DNA of 64,000 bases from Kurthia zopfii (GTDB taxonomy: Bacteria > Bacillota > Bacilli > Bacillales_A > Planococcaceae), in assembly GCF_003143955.1 (NCBI RefSeq), contig NZ_QFVS01000011.1, positions 1 to 64,000 of the forward strand. The letters run 5' to 3'. Below, piece after piece: positions 7,867 through 16,713 of this stretch. Every line of letters begins with the position of its first letter. The stretch's first letter is position 1. Under the pieces are notes generated by a model that searched no databases, had not been told where the DNA came from, and saw nothing but the letters and a program-made list of their open reading frames with translations. The translations under genes and the position numbers were made by a program.

Positions 7867-8260
7867 GTGGTTGCTCCTGCGGGTTTTTCTTCTCAGGTTT
7901 CGCTTCCATCTTCCGTGCTCCCTCCCGCTTCGCTCCGGTCGCAGGAGTAACCCCGTTCTTTTCTTCTCTAGTTCTTCTTCGACTCCAGTGGTTGCTCCTG
8001 CGGGTTTTTCTTCTCTGCTTTTCCTTTCACCTTCCGTGCTCCCTCCCGCTTCGCTCCGGTCGCAGGAGTAACCCCGTGCGCTTTTCTTCTCTAGTTCTCC
8101 TTCGACTCTAGTGGTTGCTCCTTCGGGTTTTTCTTCTCTGCTTTTCCTTTCATCCTTCCGTGCTCCCTCCCGCTTCGCTCCGGTCGCAGGAGTAACCCCT
8201 AAGTGTTCCTTCTCCAGTTCTCCTTCAACTCTAGTGGTTGCTCCTGCGGTGCTTCGCATC
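7867..8260. repeat. Noncoding tandem repeat array, 121-123-bp period
   Basis: Copies begin at 7867, 7988, 8111 and (truncated) 8234. Each full copy contains GGTTGCTCCTGCG near its start and CGCAGGAGTAACC about 70 nt later, so each can fold into a large hairpin. The segment is markedly GC-richer than its surroundings. An open frame of about 140 codons crosses it on the minus strand, but it changes frame from copy to copy and has no ribosome site, so I treat the array as noncoding. From 7535 to 7823 I see no gene, only an AATCCGA/TCGGATT dyad near 7612-7635. Confidence 0.85.
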
Positions 8261-8279
8261 CTCGTCGCAAATAATCCTT

Positions 8280-8314
8280 GGTGAGCTATGCTCACCTGAG
8301 CAACATAGTTGCTC
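8280..8314. repeat. Two adjacent perfect palindromes next to the guaA terminator
   Basis: GGTGAGC-TAT-GCTCACC (8280-8296) and GAGCAAC-ATA-GTTGCTC (8298-8314) form two 7-bp perfect hairpins with 3-nt loops. They stand back to back between the repeat array and the guaA terminator. Their role is unknown. Confidence 0.8.
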
Positions 8315-8318
8315 TAAC

Positions 8319-8363
8319 AAAAAAGAGACTATGCGTCTGCAAGCGAGCTTGCACGCATAGTCT
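8319..8363 (-). terminator. Intrinsic terminator of guaA
   Basis: On the minus strand AGACTATGCGT and ACGCATAGTCT form the base of a long stem, extended by CAAGC/GCTTG, followed by TCTTTTTT. It lies 22 bp beyond the guaA stop. Confidence 0.92.
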
Positions 8364-8385
8364 TTGTTTTTTTGTTAAGGCTTAT

Positions 8386-9939
8386 TTATTCCCACTCAAT
8401 AGTTGCTGGTGGCTTAGACGTAATGTCATAGACACAGCGGTTGATGTGATCAACTTCGTTTACAATGCGGACTGAGATTTTTTCTAGGACGTCCCAAGGG
8501 ATACGTGCCCAGTCAGATGTCATACCGTCGATTGATGTTACTGCGCGGATACCGATTGTGTAATCGTATGTGCGTTGGTCGCCCATTACGCCTACTGAGC
8601 GGATGTCAGGTAATACAGTGAAGTATTGCCAGATGTCGCGGTCAAGACCGGCTTTAGCGATTTCGTCACGTAAGATGTAATCAGATTCACGAACGATGTT
8701 TAGTTTTTCTTCTGTTACTTCACCAAGTACGCGGATTCCTAGACCTGGGCCTGGGAATGGTTGGCGCCACACTACTTTTTCATCAAGACCTAATTCAAGA
8801 CCTAGTAAACGTACTTCGTCTTTGAATAATGTGTTTAATGGCTCGATTAATTCAAATTGCATATCTTCTGGAAGACCACCAACGTTATGGTGAGATTTGA
8901 TTGTTTGAGCTGTAGCTGTACCTGATTCGATAATGTCAGTGTAAAGTGTACCTTGCGCAAGGAAGTCCATGCCGTCTAATTTAGCTGCTTCTTCATCGAA
9001 TACGTAAATGAATTCGTTACCAATAATTTTACGTTTTTTCTCTGGATCAGAAACGCCTTTTAGTTTGTTCATGAAGCGTTCACGAGCATCGATTTTGATT
9101 AAGTTCATATCGAAATCTTCCGTGAATGTTTTCATAACTTGGGCAACTTCGCCTTTACGGTTAAGGTTGTGGTCTACGAACATACAAGTAAGTTGATCAC
9201 CGATTGCTCTGTGAATTAATACAGCAACAACTGATGAATCTACGCCGCCTGAAAGTGCGCAAAGAACTTTTTTGTCGCCAACTTGGTTACGGATTTTTTC
9301 AACTTGCATTTCAATGAAGTTTTCCATTGACCAGTCGCCTTTTGCTTTACAAATATCCATAGCAAAGTGACGTAGTAATTCATTACCGTAAACAGAGTGA
9401 CGTACTTCTGGGTGGAATTGAACTGCATAGAATTTGCGTTTTTCGTCTGCCATAGCAGAGATTGGGCAAGATTCGCTTGTAGCAACAGTTGTAAAGCCTT
9501 CAGGTGTTTCAGTTACTAAATCACCGTGACTCATCCATACTACTTGTTCAGTTGGAAGATCTGCGAATAGAGAGTTTTCAGCAAGGATTTGAATCTCTGC
9601 TTTACCATATTCACTGTTTCCAGCTTTTTCAACTTTACCGCCAAGAGTATGAGCCATTAATTGCATACCATAGCAAATACCTAGAATTGGTAAACCTAAT
9701 TCGAAAATAGCTTCGTCAATGCGGAAAGCATTTTCACCATATACTGAATTAGGGCCACCTGAGAAGATTACGCCTGTAGCGTTCATAGCTTTTAATTCTT
9801 CAGCTGTAACTGTGTGGGGATGTAATTCACTATACACACCAAATTCACGAATACGACGAGTAATTAATTGATTGTATTGACTACCGAAATCAAGAACGAT
9901 GATCTTTTCTTGTTTCACTAAATTTGTGCTTACTGACAA
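8386..9939 (-). CDS. guaA: GMP synthase (glutamine-hydrolysing)
   Basis: This 517-residue enzyme converts XMP, ATP and glutamine to GMP, the last step of guanine nucleotide synthesis. The N-terminal class I glutamine amidotransferase domain shows GICYGMQL (catalytic Cys) and FHPEVRHS. The ATP-pyrophosphatase domain begins at about residue 205 with SGGVDSSV, and the C-terminal dimerisation domain ends in [11 protein letters not shown]. The length is normal. The TTG at 9939 was chosen because AGAGGTGG lies about 5 nt upstream; the GTG at 9948 lies inside that site. The gene follows yebA, as in Bacillus subtilis, but is controlled by its own guanine riboswitch and terminator. Confidence 0.96.
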   Translation of the reverse strand: MSVSTNLVKQEKIIVLDFGSQYNQLITRRIREFGVYSELHPHTVTAEELKAMNATGVIFSGGPNSVYGENAFRIDEAIFELGLPILGICYGMQLMAHTLGGKVEKAGNSEYGKAEIQILAENSLFADLPTEQVVWMSHGDLVTETPEGFTTVATSESCPISAMADEKRKFYAVQFHPEVRHSVYGNELLRHFAMDICKAKGDWSMENFIEMQVEKIRNQVGDKKVLCALSGGVDSSVVAVLIHRAIGDQLTCMFVDHNLNRKGEVAQVMKTFTEDFDMNLIKIDARERFMNKLKGVSDPEKKRKIIGNEFIYVFDEEAAKLDGMDFLAQGTLYTDIIESGTATAQTIKSHHNVGGLPEDMQFELIEPLNTLFKDEVRLLGLELGLDEKVVWRQPFPGPGLGIRVLGEVTEEKLNIVRESDYILRDEIAKAGLDRDIWQYFTVLPDIRSVGVMGDQRTYDYTIGIRAVTSIDGMTSDWARIPWDVLEKISVRIVNEVDHINRCVYDITSKPPATIEWE

Positions 9940-10007
9940 AAGTTCCACCTCTTCATTAAAATTAATTGATTACTTCATTTGCTCAAAATATAAGGGAGTC
10001 TCTATTA

Positions 10008-10048
10008 GAAAAAACGCGTAGGAAAATAATCGTTTATTTTCTACGCGT
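10008..10048 (-). terminator. Riboswitch expression-platform terminator before guaA
   Basis: On the minus strand ACGCGTAG pairs with CTACGCGT, the stem continues through an A/T-rich part, and a T run follows. It sits between the purine aptamer and guaA and would also stop read-through from yebA. Confidence 0.85.
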
Positions 10049-10111
10049 CTACTCTCAACTAAAAGATGATCTACTAAGTTCTGTTTCATAATGGTAACCG
10101 TTCAGTCACCT

Positions 10112-10176
10112 TCATAGTCAAGTCATTTACGGCAACTTGGTAGAAACATTCGAACCTTATTATCGAACATATATGA
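10112..10176 (-). promoter_or_regulatory. Guanine-type purine riboswitch aptamer (guaA leader)
   Basis: The minus strand carries P1 TCATA, the GTTTCTACC core, CCGTAAAT in L3 and TTGACTATGA closing P1. The specificity position is C, hence guanine/hypoxanthine. A -10-like TATAAT lies just upstream (10190-10195) with no clear -35. Confidence 0.94.
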
Positions 10177-10230
10177 GGGTAATTCAATTATTATACTTTG
10201 CATTTAGTTTACCTTTTGTATGACTTAAAA

Positions 10231-12447
10231 TCAACCTCTTGTTTGATTGATTAAATTTTCCCAACATTCTTTAAAATCAATCCACTTCGCAAGTTCAGCA
10301 TCAGGATTGTATAGTTCCTGCTCCATATAACTTGTCAACGTTGAAAAGTCATTCGTTTTTAAGTAACTGTCGACTCTCATTGCATATCCATGTAATGTTT
10401 CGCCATCTTCTCGTTTTAATCCGAGTTGCTTATCTAATCGGCTCACTACTTTTTCATATGCCTTACTTAAACTTGGGTTCTTTTTGTTGTAGTACCAAAT
10501 TAATAAAGTCGGCATTATTTTTCGACGTTGATTAAATAAGATTGTAACAACTAGTAATCCAATTGCGGCAAGCGTCCACCACAACCAAGTAATCGAGGCT
10601 TTATTCTCCTCTTTTTTCTCTGGTTGTTTCTGCGCTTCTTTCTCTTTCTTTAATTGCTTTTCTTGAATTTTTTCTTCTTTTTCATTTTGAGCTTTTTTCT
10701 CTTCTTGCTTTTTCTTTTCTTCTTTTTCTTTTTTAGCATCTTCTGTTTTCGGTGCAGTGTCAGAAGCTTTTTCTTCTTCTAGTTGTTCAAATCCTTCGAA
10801 ACCAATAGTCGGTTCAAACGGCATCCAACCAACTTTCGGCACATACACTTCTACCCATGAGTGTGCGTTATTGTTCGTAATACTGTATTTCTCTTCATTC
10901 GAAGATTCGCCAGCACTTACAATTCGCTCACCAGGGGCAAAACCTTTCACCCAACGCGTAGGAATGCCAAGTGTACGCATCATAACAACCATTGAAGATG
11001 AAAAGTTATCACAATAACCAATCTTCGTATCAAATAGGAATCGATCGACATAATCTTCTTTTCCTTTTGGATAACCTACATTTAGACGAGAATATTCATA
11101 GCCTGCTGTTTTAAAGTAATCAACAACTGCATTCGCTTTGTCATTGACACTTTTCTCATTCTTCGTAATCTCTTCAGCTAAAGCGCCAACTCGATCCGGA
11201 AGGTTTTTCGGAACTTGTAAATAGCTTTCCTTTTCTTCTTTAGTAAGAATTTCTTCACTTCTAATTTGATTCACTCTTGAAGCGTTCAATTTTGATTCTT
11301 CATAAAGTGGTGGGCTATATTCGTAACTATAATTTAGAAGAGAAAGTTGTTCCTTCCCTTGCATAGCGCGGATTTTCCCAGAATCCACTTCAATGTAAAA
11401 TTTATTTTTCTTCACATTACTATGAAGCACTTTTTCGACACCATATGGCTGAACGAGGAAATTATATTTCTTATCCATCGTAATTGCCATTGTCGTAGTA
11501 TCTTTTTTGCGCCCTTTTGGAATGGAAGTTTTCACGTCTTGGCGATATTTGAAAGTGTTGACGAATATATCACCTTTTGGACGTTCCCAACCGCGACCTG
11601 TATACAATGACTTCGATTCGATGCGCATATATTGAGGTGTTTCAGAAGTATATTGTAAGACTGGTGTATCATCTTTTTCAAAATCTCCACCAAGTTGATG
11701 ATCATCTTCCACATAGCCGATTTTCCCTTTTGCGCCCATGCTCGAATTTGCCCATTTAACGATGTCATTGATCGGTTCAGGTAGATTTTCAGAAGCTTCT
11801 TTCTTCGGCATTGAATAGGCGAATAAAGCACTTAATGCAATTAATATCACCAATGGAACTAGCAATTTCGCATAGTTTGCTACATTTGCGCGCATTCCAT
11901 TTTCACTAATTAATTTCTCCGTGAAAAGAAGACCGGTTAATAACAGCCCTAAAATCATCGTACGAACGATACTCATTTCCGCATTGTAAGTCGTAAATGT
12001 ATCCACCAACGCTAAAAAGATAATCGTCATAATGAAGAAATACATGATGGATCTACGTATTGTTAGCCAATGATGGATTAAATAAATCGTCATCCATAGT
12101 AAAACTAAAAATAGCACGGTTTTGATCGTATCATTAATGCTATACCAATCACCTGTTAACAAAGCTTTCAAGCCATTCGCGAGGCTATTCAATAAAGTAC
12201 CTTCACGCGGATCTTGGATATAGAGCATAAACCAAATTATATAGACGAGCTTGATTGCTACCGACAAAACCGGGTTAATTTTAATAATATTTGTTGCGAG
12301 GCAAATAATGATAAACAGTAGTAACAAAGCTAAATGCCCTGTATCTGTTAATTCAATTACTGGACGTAGCCATTCCACTAACATGAGAAATATTAGCCCG
12401 TATAGTAATAGTAACTTCCCCCATTTTACAACGGATTCATTGGACAT
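10231..12447 (-). CDS. yebA: Membrane transglutaminase-like protein (YebA/TgpA type)
   Basis: This 738-residue protein has about six N-terminal membrane helices (residues 10-215). An external transglutaminase-like core follows, with the Cys nucleophile in KIGYCDNFSSSMVV, the His in NAHSWVEVY and the acidic residue near GWMPFEP. A Lys/Glu-rich linker (about 565-630), a further membrane helix (ITWLWWTLAAIGLLVV) and a C-terminal DUF4129-like domain complete it. The start overlaps the stop of the upstream DUF58 gene by 1 nt. With the MoxR ATPase and DUF58 protein it forms a conserved three-gene operon thought to act on the cell envelope; the substrate is unknown. Confidence 0.9.
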   Translation of the reverse strand: MSNESVVKWGKLLLLYGLIFLMLVEWLRPVIELTDTGHLALLLLFIIICLATNIIKINPVLSVAIKLVYIIWFMLYIQDPREGTLLNSLANGLKALLTGDWYSINDTIKTVLFLVLLWMTIYLIHHWLTIRRSIMYFFIMTIIFLALVDTFTTYNAEMSIVRTMILGLLLTGLLFTEKLISENGMRANVANYAKLLVPLVILIALSALFAYSMPKKEASENLPEPINDIVKWANSSMGAKGKIGYVEDDHQLGGDFEKDDTPVLQYTSETPQYMRIESKSLYTGRGWERPKGDIFVNTFKYRQDVKTSIPKGRKKDTTTMAITMDKKYNFLVQPYGVEKVLHSNVKKNKFYIEVDSGKIRAMQGKEQLSLLNYSYEYSPPLYEESKLNASRVNQIRSEEILTKEEKESYLQVPKNLPDRVGALAEEITKNEKSVNDKANAVVDYFKTAGYEYSRLNVGYPKGKEDYVDRFLFDTKIGYCDNFSSSMVVMMRTLGIPTRWVKGFAPGERIVSAGESSNEEKYSITNNNAHSWVEVYVPKVGWMPFEPTIGFEGFEQLEEEKASDTAPKTEDAKKEKEEKKKQEEKKAQNEKEEKIQEKQLKKEKEAQKQPEKKEENKASITWLWWTLAAIGLLVVTILFNQRRKIMPTLLIWYYNKKNPSLSKAYEKVVSRLDKQLGLKREDGETLHGYAMRVDSYLKTNDFSTLTSYMEQELYNPDAELAKWIDFKECWENLINQTRG

Positions 12448-13655
12448 TAGTTTGCCCCCTTGCTTAATTCATGGAAGTGGCCCATATGTGTGTACTGCAC
12501 ACGAATCCCCATTTTTTCTGCGGATTCTTTAATCGCCATTTCTTCATTGGAAATTTTATAGTTCGGTCGAGTGACGACGTAAATAATTGGGACACTGCCC
12601 TTTTTCGCACTTCTCCCTAATAATTCGACCCATTTACTCGTCAAATTCGATGTAATTAAAATGATAGCTTTCGTACTTGTTAACAACTCGTCGCCATCAT
12701 ATTTACCTGTAATATCTTTCGTTGTTGGAGATACGGTTGCAAGATAATACATCAAATTCTCTACATCGTTCAATGTGTGTACTTGATCTAATTCAAATCG
12801 TCTCTCACCCGCTCCTAAGAAGCACACATGCTCCTTCTGGTGATGCGCTGCTGATAGTAATGATGCAGCCAATGATACTTGCCCTTCAAACTCATAGCCC
12901 TTCATACCGTCAAGTAACACACACACATCTTCAGATTGCTGAAATTCAAATTCCTTCGTATATAAATCACCTGTTTTCGCTAAACTCGACCAGTGAATCC
13001 ATGACATCCGATCACCTGGTGCATACTCACGCACACTTGCTACCATTGTAGAATGATGTTGTTTTTTACGATTTGTTTGCCCGAATTGCCCTTGTTCATG
13101 CGAAATCGTACGGTTAAATTGCATTTGTTCCACATGTGGATAAACAATGAAAGTTTTCGGTGATTCGATGAATTTCGATTTCCGAACCCATCCTAATGAA
13201 TCCGCTGCACCTACTTGGAAACCAAATAACTCATGCTTCCCTCTCGGTAGCTTCTCCACAACATACGTCCAACTCACTTCTTTTTTGAAGCCGATAGGGA
13301 TTAATTTACGCGTAACCTTCTCATCTAACTGTCTAAAAACGCCACTCGGTTCCACTTCTTGCACGACTAAAAATGGAATCGGCCATGAAGAATTTCGCTT
13401 CAATATAATCTTCATCTTTATAGATTGGCCCTGTATTAATCTGTCGCGATTCATTTCTCGCTCAATCGTAATATTGCCAATTGGCGCAATAAAAATTAAC
13501 GCAGAGAAGCAAACAAATGGCAGCAACATAAAAAATACAAACCATAGGAAAAAACCGCCTTGAATAATAGCAAAAGTTAGCGTCACTAAAATGAGTAGTA
13601 CAACGAGCAACAATCTTACAACTGAAGAAGTTACTCTTTGGATTTGCGATTTCAT
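12447..13655 (-). CDS. yeaD: DUF58 domain protein (YeaD type)
   Basis: This 402-residue protein has two N-terminal membrane helices (residues 10-60), an immunoglobulin-like external or linking segment, and a DUF58 domain around residues 195-290. The DUF58 hallmark is YAPGDRMSWIHWSSLAKTG. DUF58 proteins are von Willebrand-like partners of MoxR ATPases. It overlaps the MoxR gene by 4 nt upstream and the transglutaminase gene by 1 nt downstream, so the three are translationally coupled. Confidence 0.9.
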   Translation of the reverse strand: MKSQIQRVTSSVVRLLLVVLLILVTLTFAIIQGGFFLWFVFFMLLPFVCFSALIFIAPIGNITIEREMNRDRLIQGQSIKMKIILKRNSSWPIPFLVVQEVEPSGVFRQLDEKVTRKLIPIGFKKEVSWTYVVEKLPRGKHELFGFQVGAADSLGWVRKSKFIESPKTFIVYPHVEQMQFNRTISHEQGQFGQTNRKKQHHSTMVASVREYAPGDRMSWIHWSSLAKTGDLYTKEFEFQQSEDVCVLLDGMKGYEFEGQVSLAASLLSAAHHQKEHVCFLGAGERRFELDQVHTLNDVENLMYYLATVSPTTKDITGKYDGDELLTSTKAIILITSNLTSKWVELLGRSAKKGSVPIIYVVTRPNYKISNEEMAIKESAEKMGIRVQYTHMGHFHELSKGAN

Positions 13656-14602
13656 AAATGATCCATCTTTCTAACTGGAACAGGTACGTTAATCAAAATT
13701 CGACCGACTAAATCTTCCGCAGATAAATTATCGTAACGAACTTCCGGTTTCAGCATAAGGCGGTGTGAAAATACGAATGGCGCTAAATACTGCACATCAT
13801 CAGGCGTTACATATTGTCGACCTTTTAATAAGGCATATGCTTGCGTCGCTTTCATTAATGCGATTGAAGCACGTGGACTCGCCCCTAAATAGACCGCTGG
13901 ATGATTTCTTGTTTCTTGTGCGATTGCGACAATATAACTTTTGATCATATCCGAAATCGATACTTCGTCCACAAGTTTTTGCATTTCAATTAATTCTTCT
14001 AAAGTCACAACTGCTTGTAATGATTGAAGTGGTGAGACACCTTCTGCTCGGCGTAAAATCTCTACTTCATCCATTTTTGTCGGATAGCCCATTTTCATTT
14101 TTAAAAGGAAACGGTCAAGCTGTGCTTCTGGCAGTGGGTATGTTCCTTCATACTCAACTGGATTTTGAGTGGCCATGACGAAGAATGGTTGCGCTAACGT
14201 CATCGTATTGCCATCAATCGTTACAGAAGCTTCTTCCATCGCTTCAAGCAATGCTGCTTGCGTCTTTGGAGAAGTACGGTTAATTTCATCGGCTAAAATG
14301 ATATTGCCCATAATCGGTCCTGGGCGGAATGAGAATTCCATTTCTTTCGGATTATAAATTGACACACCAATAACATCTGATGGCAGTAAATCAGGTGTAA
14401 ATTGAATACGTTTAAAATCAGCGCTCATAGACTTCGCTAGCGCTCTTACCATCATCGTCTTACCGACACCTGGAACGTCTTCTAAAAGGACGTGACCTTT
14501 CGCTAAAATGGCGATGACACTTAGTTCTGCTATATGTTTTTTACCAATCATTACTTTTTCAATGTTTTCAATTACTTCTTGCAACTTTTTTTGTACGTCC
14601 AT
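13652..14602 (-). CDS. yeaC: MoxR-family AAA+ ATPase (YeaC type)
   Basis: This 316-residue ATPase shows Walker A PGVGKTMMV (about residue 40), Walker B IILADEINR, sensor motif MATQNPVEYEG and the C-terminal lid with LGASPRASIALMKA. MoxR ATPases act as chaperones for partner proteins carrying metal or von Willebrand domains; here the partner should be the DUF58 protein. The ATG at 14602 follows GGAGGAAG; the reading from 14623 begins upstream of that site. It is the first gene of the yeaC-yeaD-yebA operon. Confidence 0.92.
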   Translation of the reverse strand: MDVQKKLQEVIENIEKVMIGKKHIAELSVIAILAKGHVLLEDVPGVGKTMMVRALAKSMSADFKRIQFTPDLLPSDVIGVSIYNPKEMEFSFRPGPIMGNIILADEINRTSPKTQAALLEAMEEASVTIDGNTMTLAQPFFVMATQNPVEYEGTYPLPEAQLDRFLLKMKMGYPTKMDEVEILRRAEGVSPLQSLQAVVTLEELIEMQKLVDEVSISDMIKSYIVAIAQETRNHPAVYLGASPRASIALMKATQAYALLKGRQYVTPDDVQYLAPFVFSHRLMLKPEVRYDNLSAEDLVGRILINVPVPVRKMDHL

Positions 14603-14703
14603 CCTTCTTCCTCCAATATTCATAATTACTTTCTATTTTGAAGTTAAATACATCTATAGTCAATCTCATCATGGTTTTTCTGTTAAAAAATGTATGTAAT
14701 TCT

Positions 14704-14741
14704 CAAAAACAAAGGGTAGCGCTGTCGATTCAGTGCTACCC
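14704..14741 (-). terminator. Intrinsic terminator of the nos-type operon
   Basis: On the minus strand GGGTAGC pairs with GCTACCC around a 14-nt loop, then TTTGTTTTT. It lies 8 bp after the stop of the ABC ATPase gene. Confidence 0.85.
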
Positions 14742-14749
14742 CGGTCTAT

Positions 14750-15451
14750 TTAGTACTTTTTGTTTTGTTGGCGAATTAGACCAATTTTTCTCATGAAGAG
14801 TTCTTCTAAATGATCTGCCTTCTCTTGTGATAACACTTCTTCTAAAGAACCGTTCATCAAGATTTGACCATCATGCAGTAGCAACACATCATCTGCTAAC
14901 TCTTCTGCAAATGATAGCAGGTGAGTCGAGAATAAAATGGTTTTCCCTAATTCTTTTTGTTCTTGAAGAATTTGCTTCAATTCCGCAATCCACAACAAAT
15001 CTAAACCATTTGTTGGCTCATCCAAAATAAGAAGTTTCTCATCTCCAAGTAAACTTTGAGCGAGGTTTAATCTTTGGCGCATCCCTTTCGAGAACTGACG
15101 CACATGCTGTTTGCGATGTTCCCAAAGCCCAACTCTTTTTAATACTTCTTCTACGCTTGATTTCGGCAGTTTTTTCAAATGTGCCAGCAATTGTAGAATT
15201 TCAAATGCAGTTAATGTTGGTGGGAAGTTAATATCATCCGGCATATATTTAATCGATACGCCGTCTTCCCATTGTAATTCACCGCTATCATATTCTTCTT
15301 CACCGATTAATAGGCGGATTAATGTACTTTTACCAGCACCATTTCCCCCAGCTAATGCGATGATTCTTCCACTGTTTAACTCGAAGTTAATACCATGTAA
15401 TCCATTGTTAGAGGAGTAAACTTTCTTAACGTCGACACCTTTTAAGATCAT
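14750..15451 (-). CDS. ABC transporter ATP-binding protein, NosF-like
   Basis: This 233-residue ATPase has Walker A GGNGAGKST (about 36-44), the signature FSKGMRQRLNLAQ and Walker B LLILDEPTNGLD, with a switch His in FSTHLL. It overlaps the permease gene by 4 nt. Within a NosL/NosD/NosY cluster it matches NosF, the ATPase of the NosFY complex that works with NosD in copper-sulphur site maturation. The family role is known from nitrous oxide reductase systems; here no reductase gene is present, so the target is uncertain. Confidence 0.85.
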   Translation of the reverse strand: MILKGVDVKKVYSSNNGLHGINFELNSGRIIALAGGNGAGKSTLIRLLIGEEEYDSGELQWEDGVSIKYMPDDINFPPTLTAFEILQLLAHLKKLPKSSVEEVLKRVGLWEHRKQHVRQFSKGMRQRLNLAQSLLGDEKLLILDEPTNGLDLLWIAELKQILQEQKELGKTILFSTHLLSFAEELADDVLLLHDGQILMNGSLEEVLSQEKADHLEELFMRKIGLIRQQNKKY

Positions 15452-16257
15452 TCAGCTCGCCCCTTTCGTGATAAAATCCACTGACCAATGAATAATGGTC
15501 CTAAAATCCAAGCTGCGCATACGATACCGAATAATAAGTAGCCGAATACCGAGTTGTAGAAATCAGTAAACTCGAAGAATGAAGGGCCGAGTACTGTCGT
15601 TTGACCAGAGAATAGGAAGTAACCGAAACGGATGAATTCTGCTGGGTTTAAGTGCATCATAATAATCGTCAATGTTAATGTCACGTGTCCTGCTACGAAT
15701 GTTCCGACTGCCATTAATACATATTGTAGTAATAATAACGCCGCTGCCCATACGACAAGTGCAAGCGCTAAAGCGTGTAATCGGTTTTTCGCAATTACAC
15801 CACAGAGAACTGCGATCGCTGCGAATATTAACACCGTTAAAACAGATAGCGATACGAAGACTAATGGTAATTGTACTGAACCTGCAACGCCACTCATAAT
15901 TAATACGACTGCAAATGACATCAGTAGTATTAAGAAGAATGACAATACTAGAGAAATATATTTCCCGAAAATATAGCCTGTTAAAGACATCGGATATGTT
16001 TTGAGTAATGAATACCAGCCCGATTCAATATCACTTGCTACACTCATACTTCCGATCGTTAAAACGAATAACGGTAATAGGAATAATAGTAAGTTTAAGA
16101 AACTAGCCGTCTGTCTCGTAAAACCATCCACTGGTAATGCTAGTTGTTGAATTAAAGCGATTGCTGCGAATACTAGAATAAAAAGTACACCGACTAATTG
16201 CATCCAGCGACTGCGCAACATTTGCTTCCATTCTAATTTTATAAATAGTTGGTTCAT
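15448..16257 (-). CDS. ABC-2 type permease, NosY-like
   Basis: This 269-residue membrane protein has six hydrophobic segments, beginning after MNQLFIKLEWKQMLRSRW and ending with FGIVCAAWILGPLFIGQW. It has the SDIESGWYSLLKTYPMSLTGYIFGKY stretch typical of ABC-2/NosY permeases. It lies 6 bp downstream of the second nosL-like gene and overlaps the ATPase gene by 4 nt. It should form the membrane part of a NosFY-type exporter or mechano-transmitter. Confidence 0.84.
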   Translation of the reverse strand: MNQLFIKLEWKQMLRSRWMQLVGVLFILVFAAIALIQQLALPVDGFTRQTASFLNLLLFLLPLFVLTIGSMSVASDIESGWYSLLKTYPMSLTGYIFGKYISLVLSFFLILLMSFAVVLIMSGVAGSVQLPLVFVSLSVLTVLIFAAIAVLCGVIAKNRLHALALALVVWAAALLLLQYVLMAVGTFVAGHVTLTLTIIMMHLNPAEFIRFGYFLFSGQTTVLGPSFFEFTDFYNSVFGYLLFGIVCAAWILGPLFIGQWILSRKGRAE

Positions 16258-16263
16258 TGCTGA

Positions 16264-16713
16264 TTACTCGCCCCAATCAAAGCTTTTTAGCTCATCAAAG
16301 TTCATAACTTTCCCGTTACCTTGGTTTTTCACGTATTCTTTCGCTGCGGCTTCATCTTTGAAAGCTACTACGCCATAACTCATCGGTGTTGGAATACTCT
16401 TTTCATATACGAAGGCTGATTTTTCAACATTCAACCATTCTTTACCGGCTTGATCTTTAATGAATGCTTCGCCAATATCGTCATGCTTTGTCTTATTATA
16501 AGATTGCATTAAGCAACCTAAATCGTCATACATTTGATAATCGCCATTTTTTAAAGCGATTTGTCCTGCATATTTTTCATTCGCAATACTCATATTACAA
16601 ATCTTACAAATATCAGTTTGTGGATTAATTTCCTTCGCTTCGAAATCCTTATTACCACAACCAGCTAATAAAATACTTGTCGCAAGAACTGCGCTCATCC
16701 ATTTTTTCTTCAA
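16264..16713 (-). CDS. NosL-like copper-binding lipoprotein (second copy)
   Basis: This 149-residue lipoprotein begins with a basic and hydrophobic signal ending at LLAGC. It carries the NosL metal motif ICKICNMSI and the YDDLGCLM segment. NosL delivers Cu(I) to the periplasmic or extracellular maturation machinery. The start is the TTG at 16713: AAGGAGTG lies about 9 nt upstream, and this TTG overlaps the nosD stop as TTGA. The listed reading from 16734 includes that ribosome site. Confidence 0.84.
   Translation of the reverse strand: MKKKWMSAVLATSILLAGCGNKDFEAKEINPQTDICKICNMSIANEKYAGQIALKNGDYQMYDDLGCLMQSYNKTKHDDIGEAFIKDQAGKEWLNVEKSAFVYEKSIPTPMSYGVVAFKDEAAAKEYVKNQGNGKVMNFDELKSFDWGE

Noticed and set aside
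7867-8260. Possible CRISPR array
   Set aside because: The unit is about 122 bp and repeats in full; there are no unique spacers of 30-40 bp between short repeats and no cas genes nearby.
7864-8295. Open frame of about 140 codons on the minus strand across the repeat array
   Set aside because: Its codons change frame from repeat to repeat, the product is a low-complexity Arg/Glu-rich string, and there is no ribosome site; it is best explained as open frame by base composition.
14624-14703. Promoter for yeaC-yeaD-yebA (TTGACT near 14660)
   Set aside because: A TTGACT is present on the minus strand but the hexamer at 17 nt (CAAAAT) is too poor to call a promoter.
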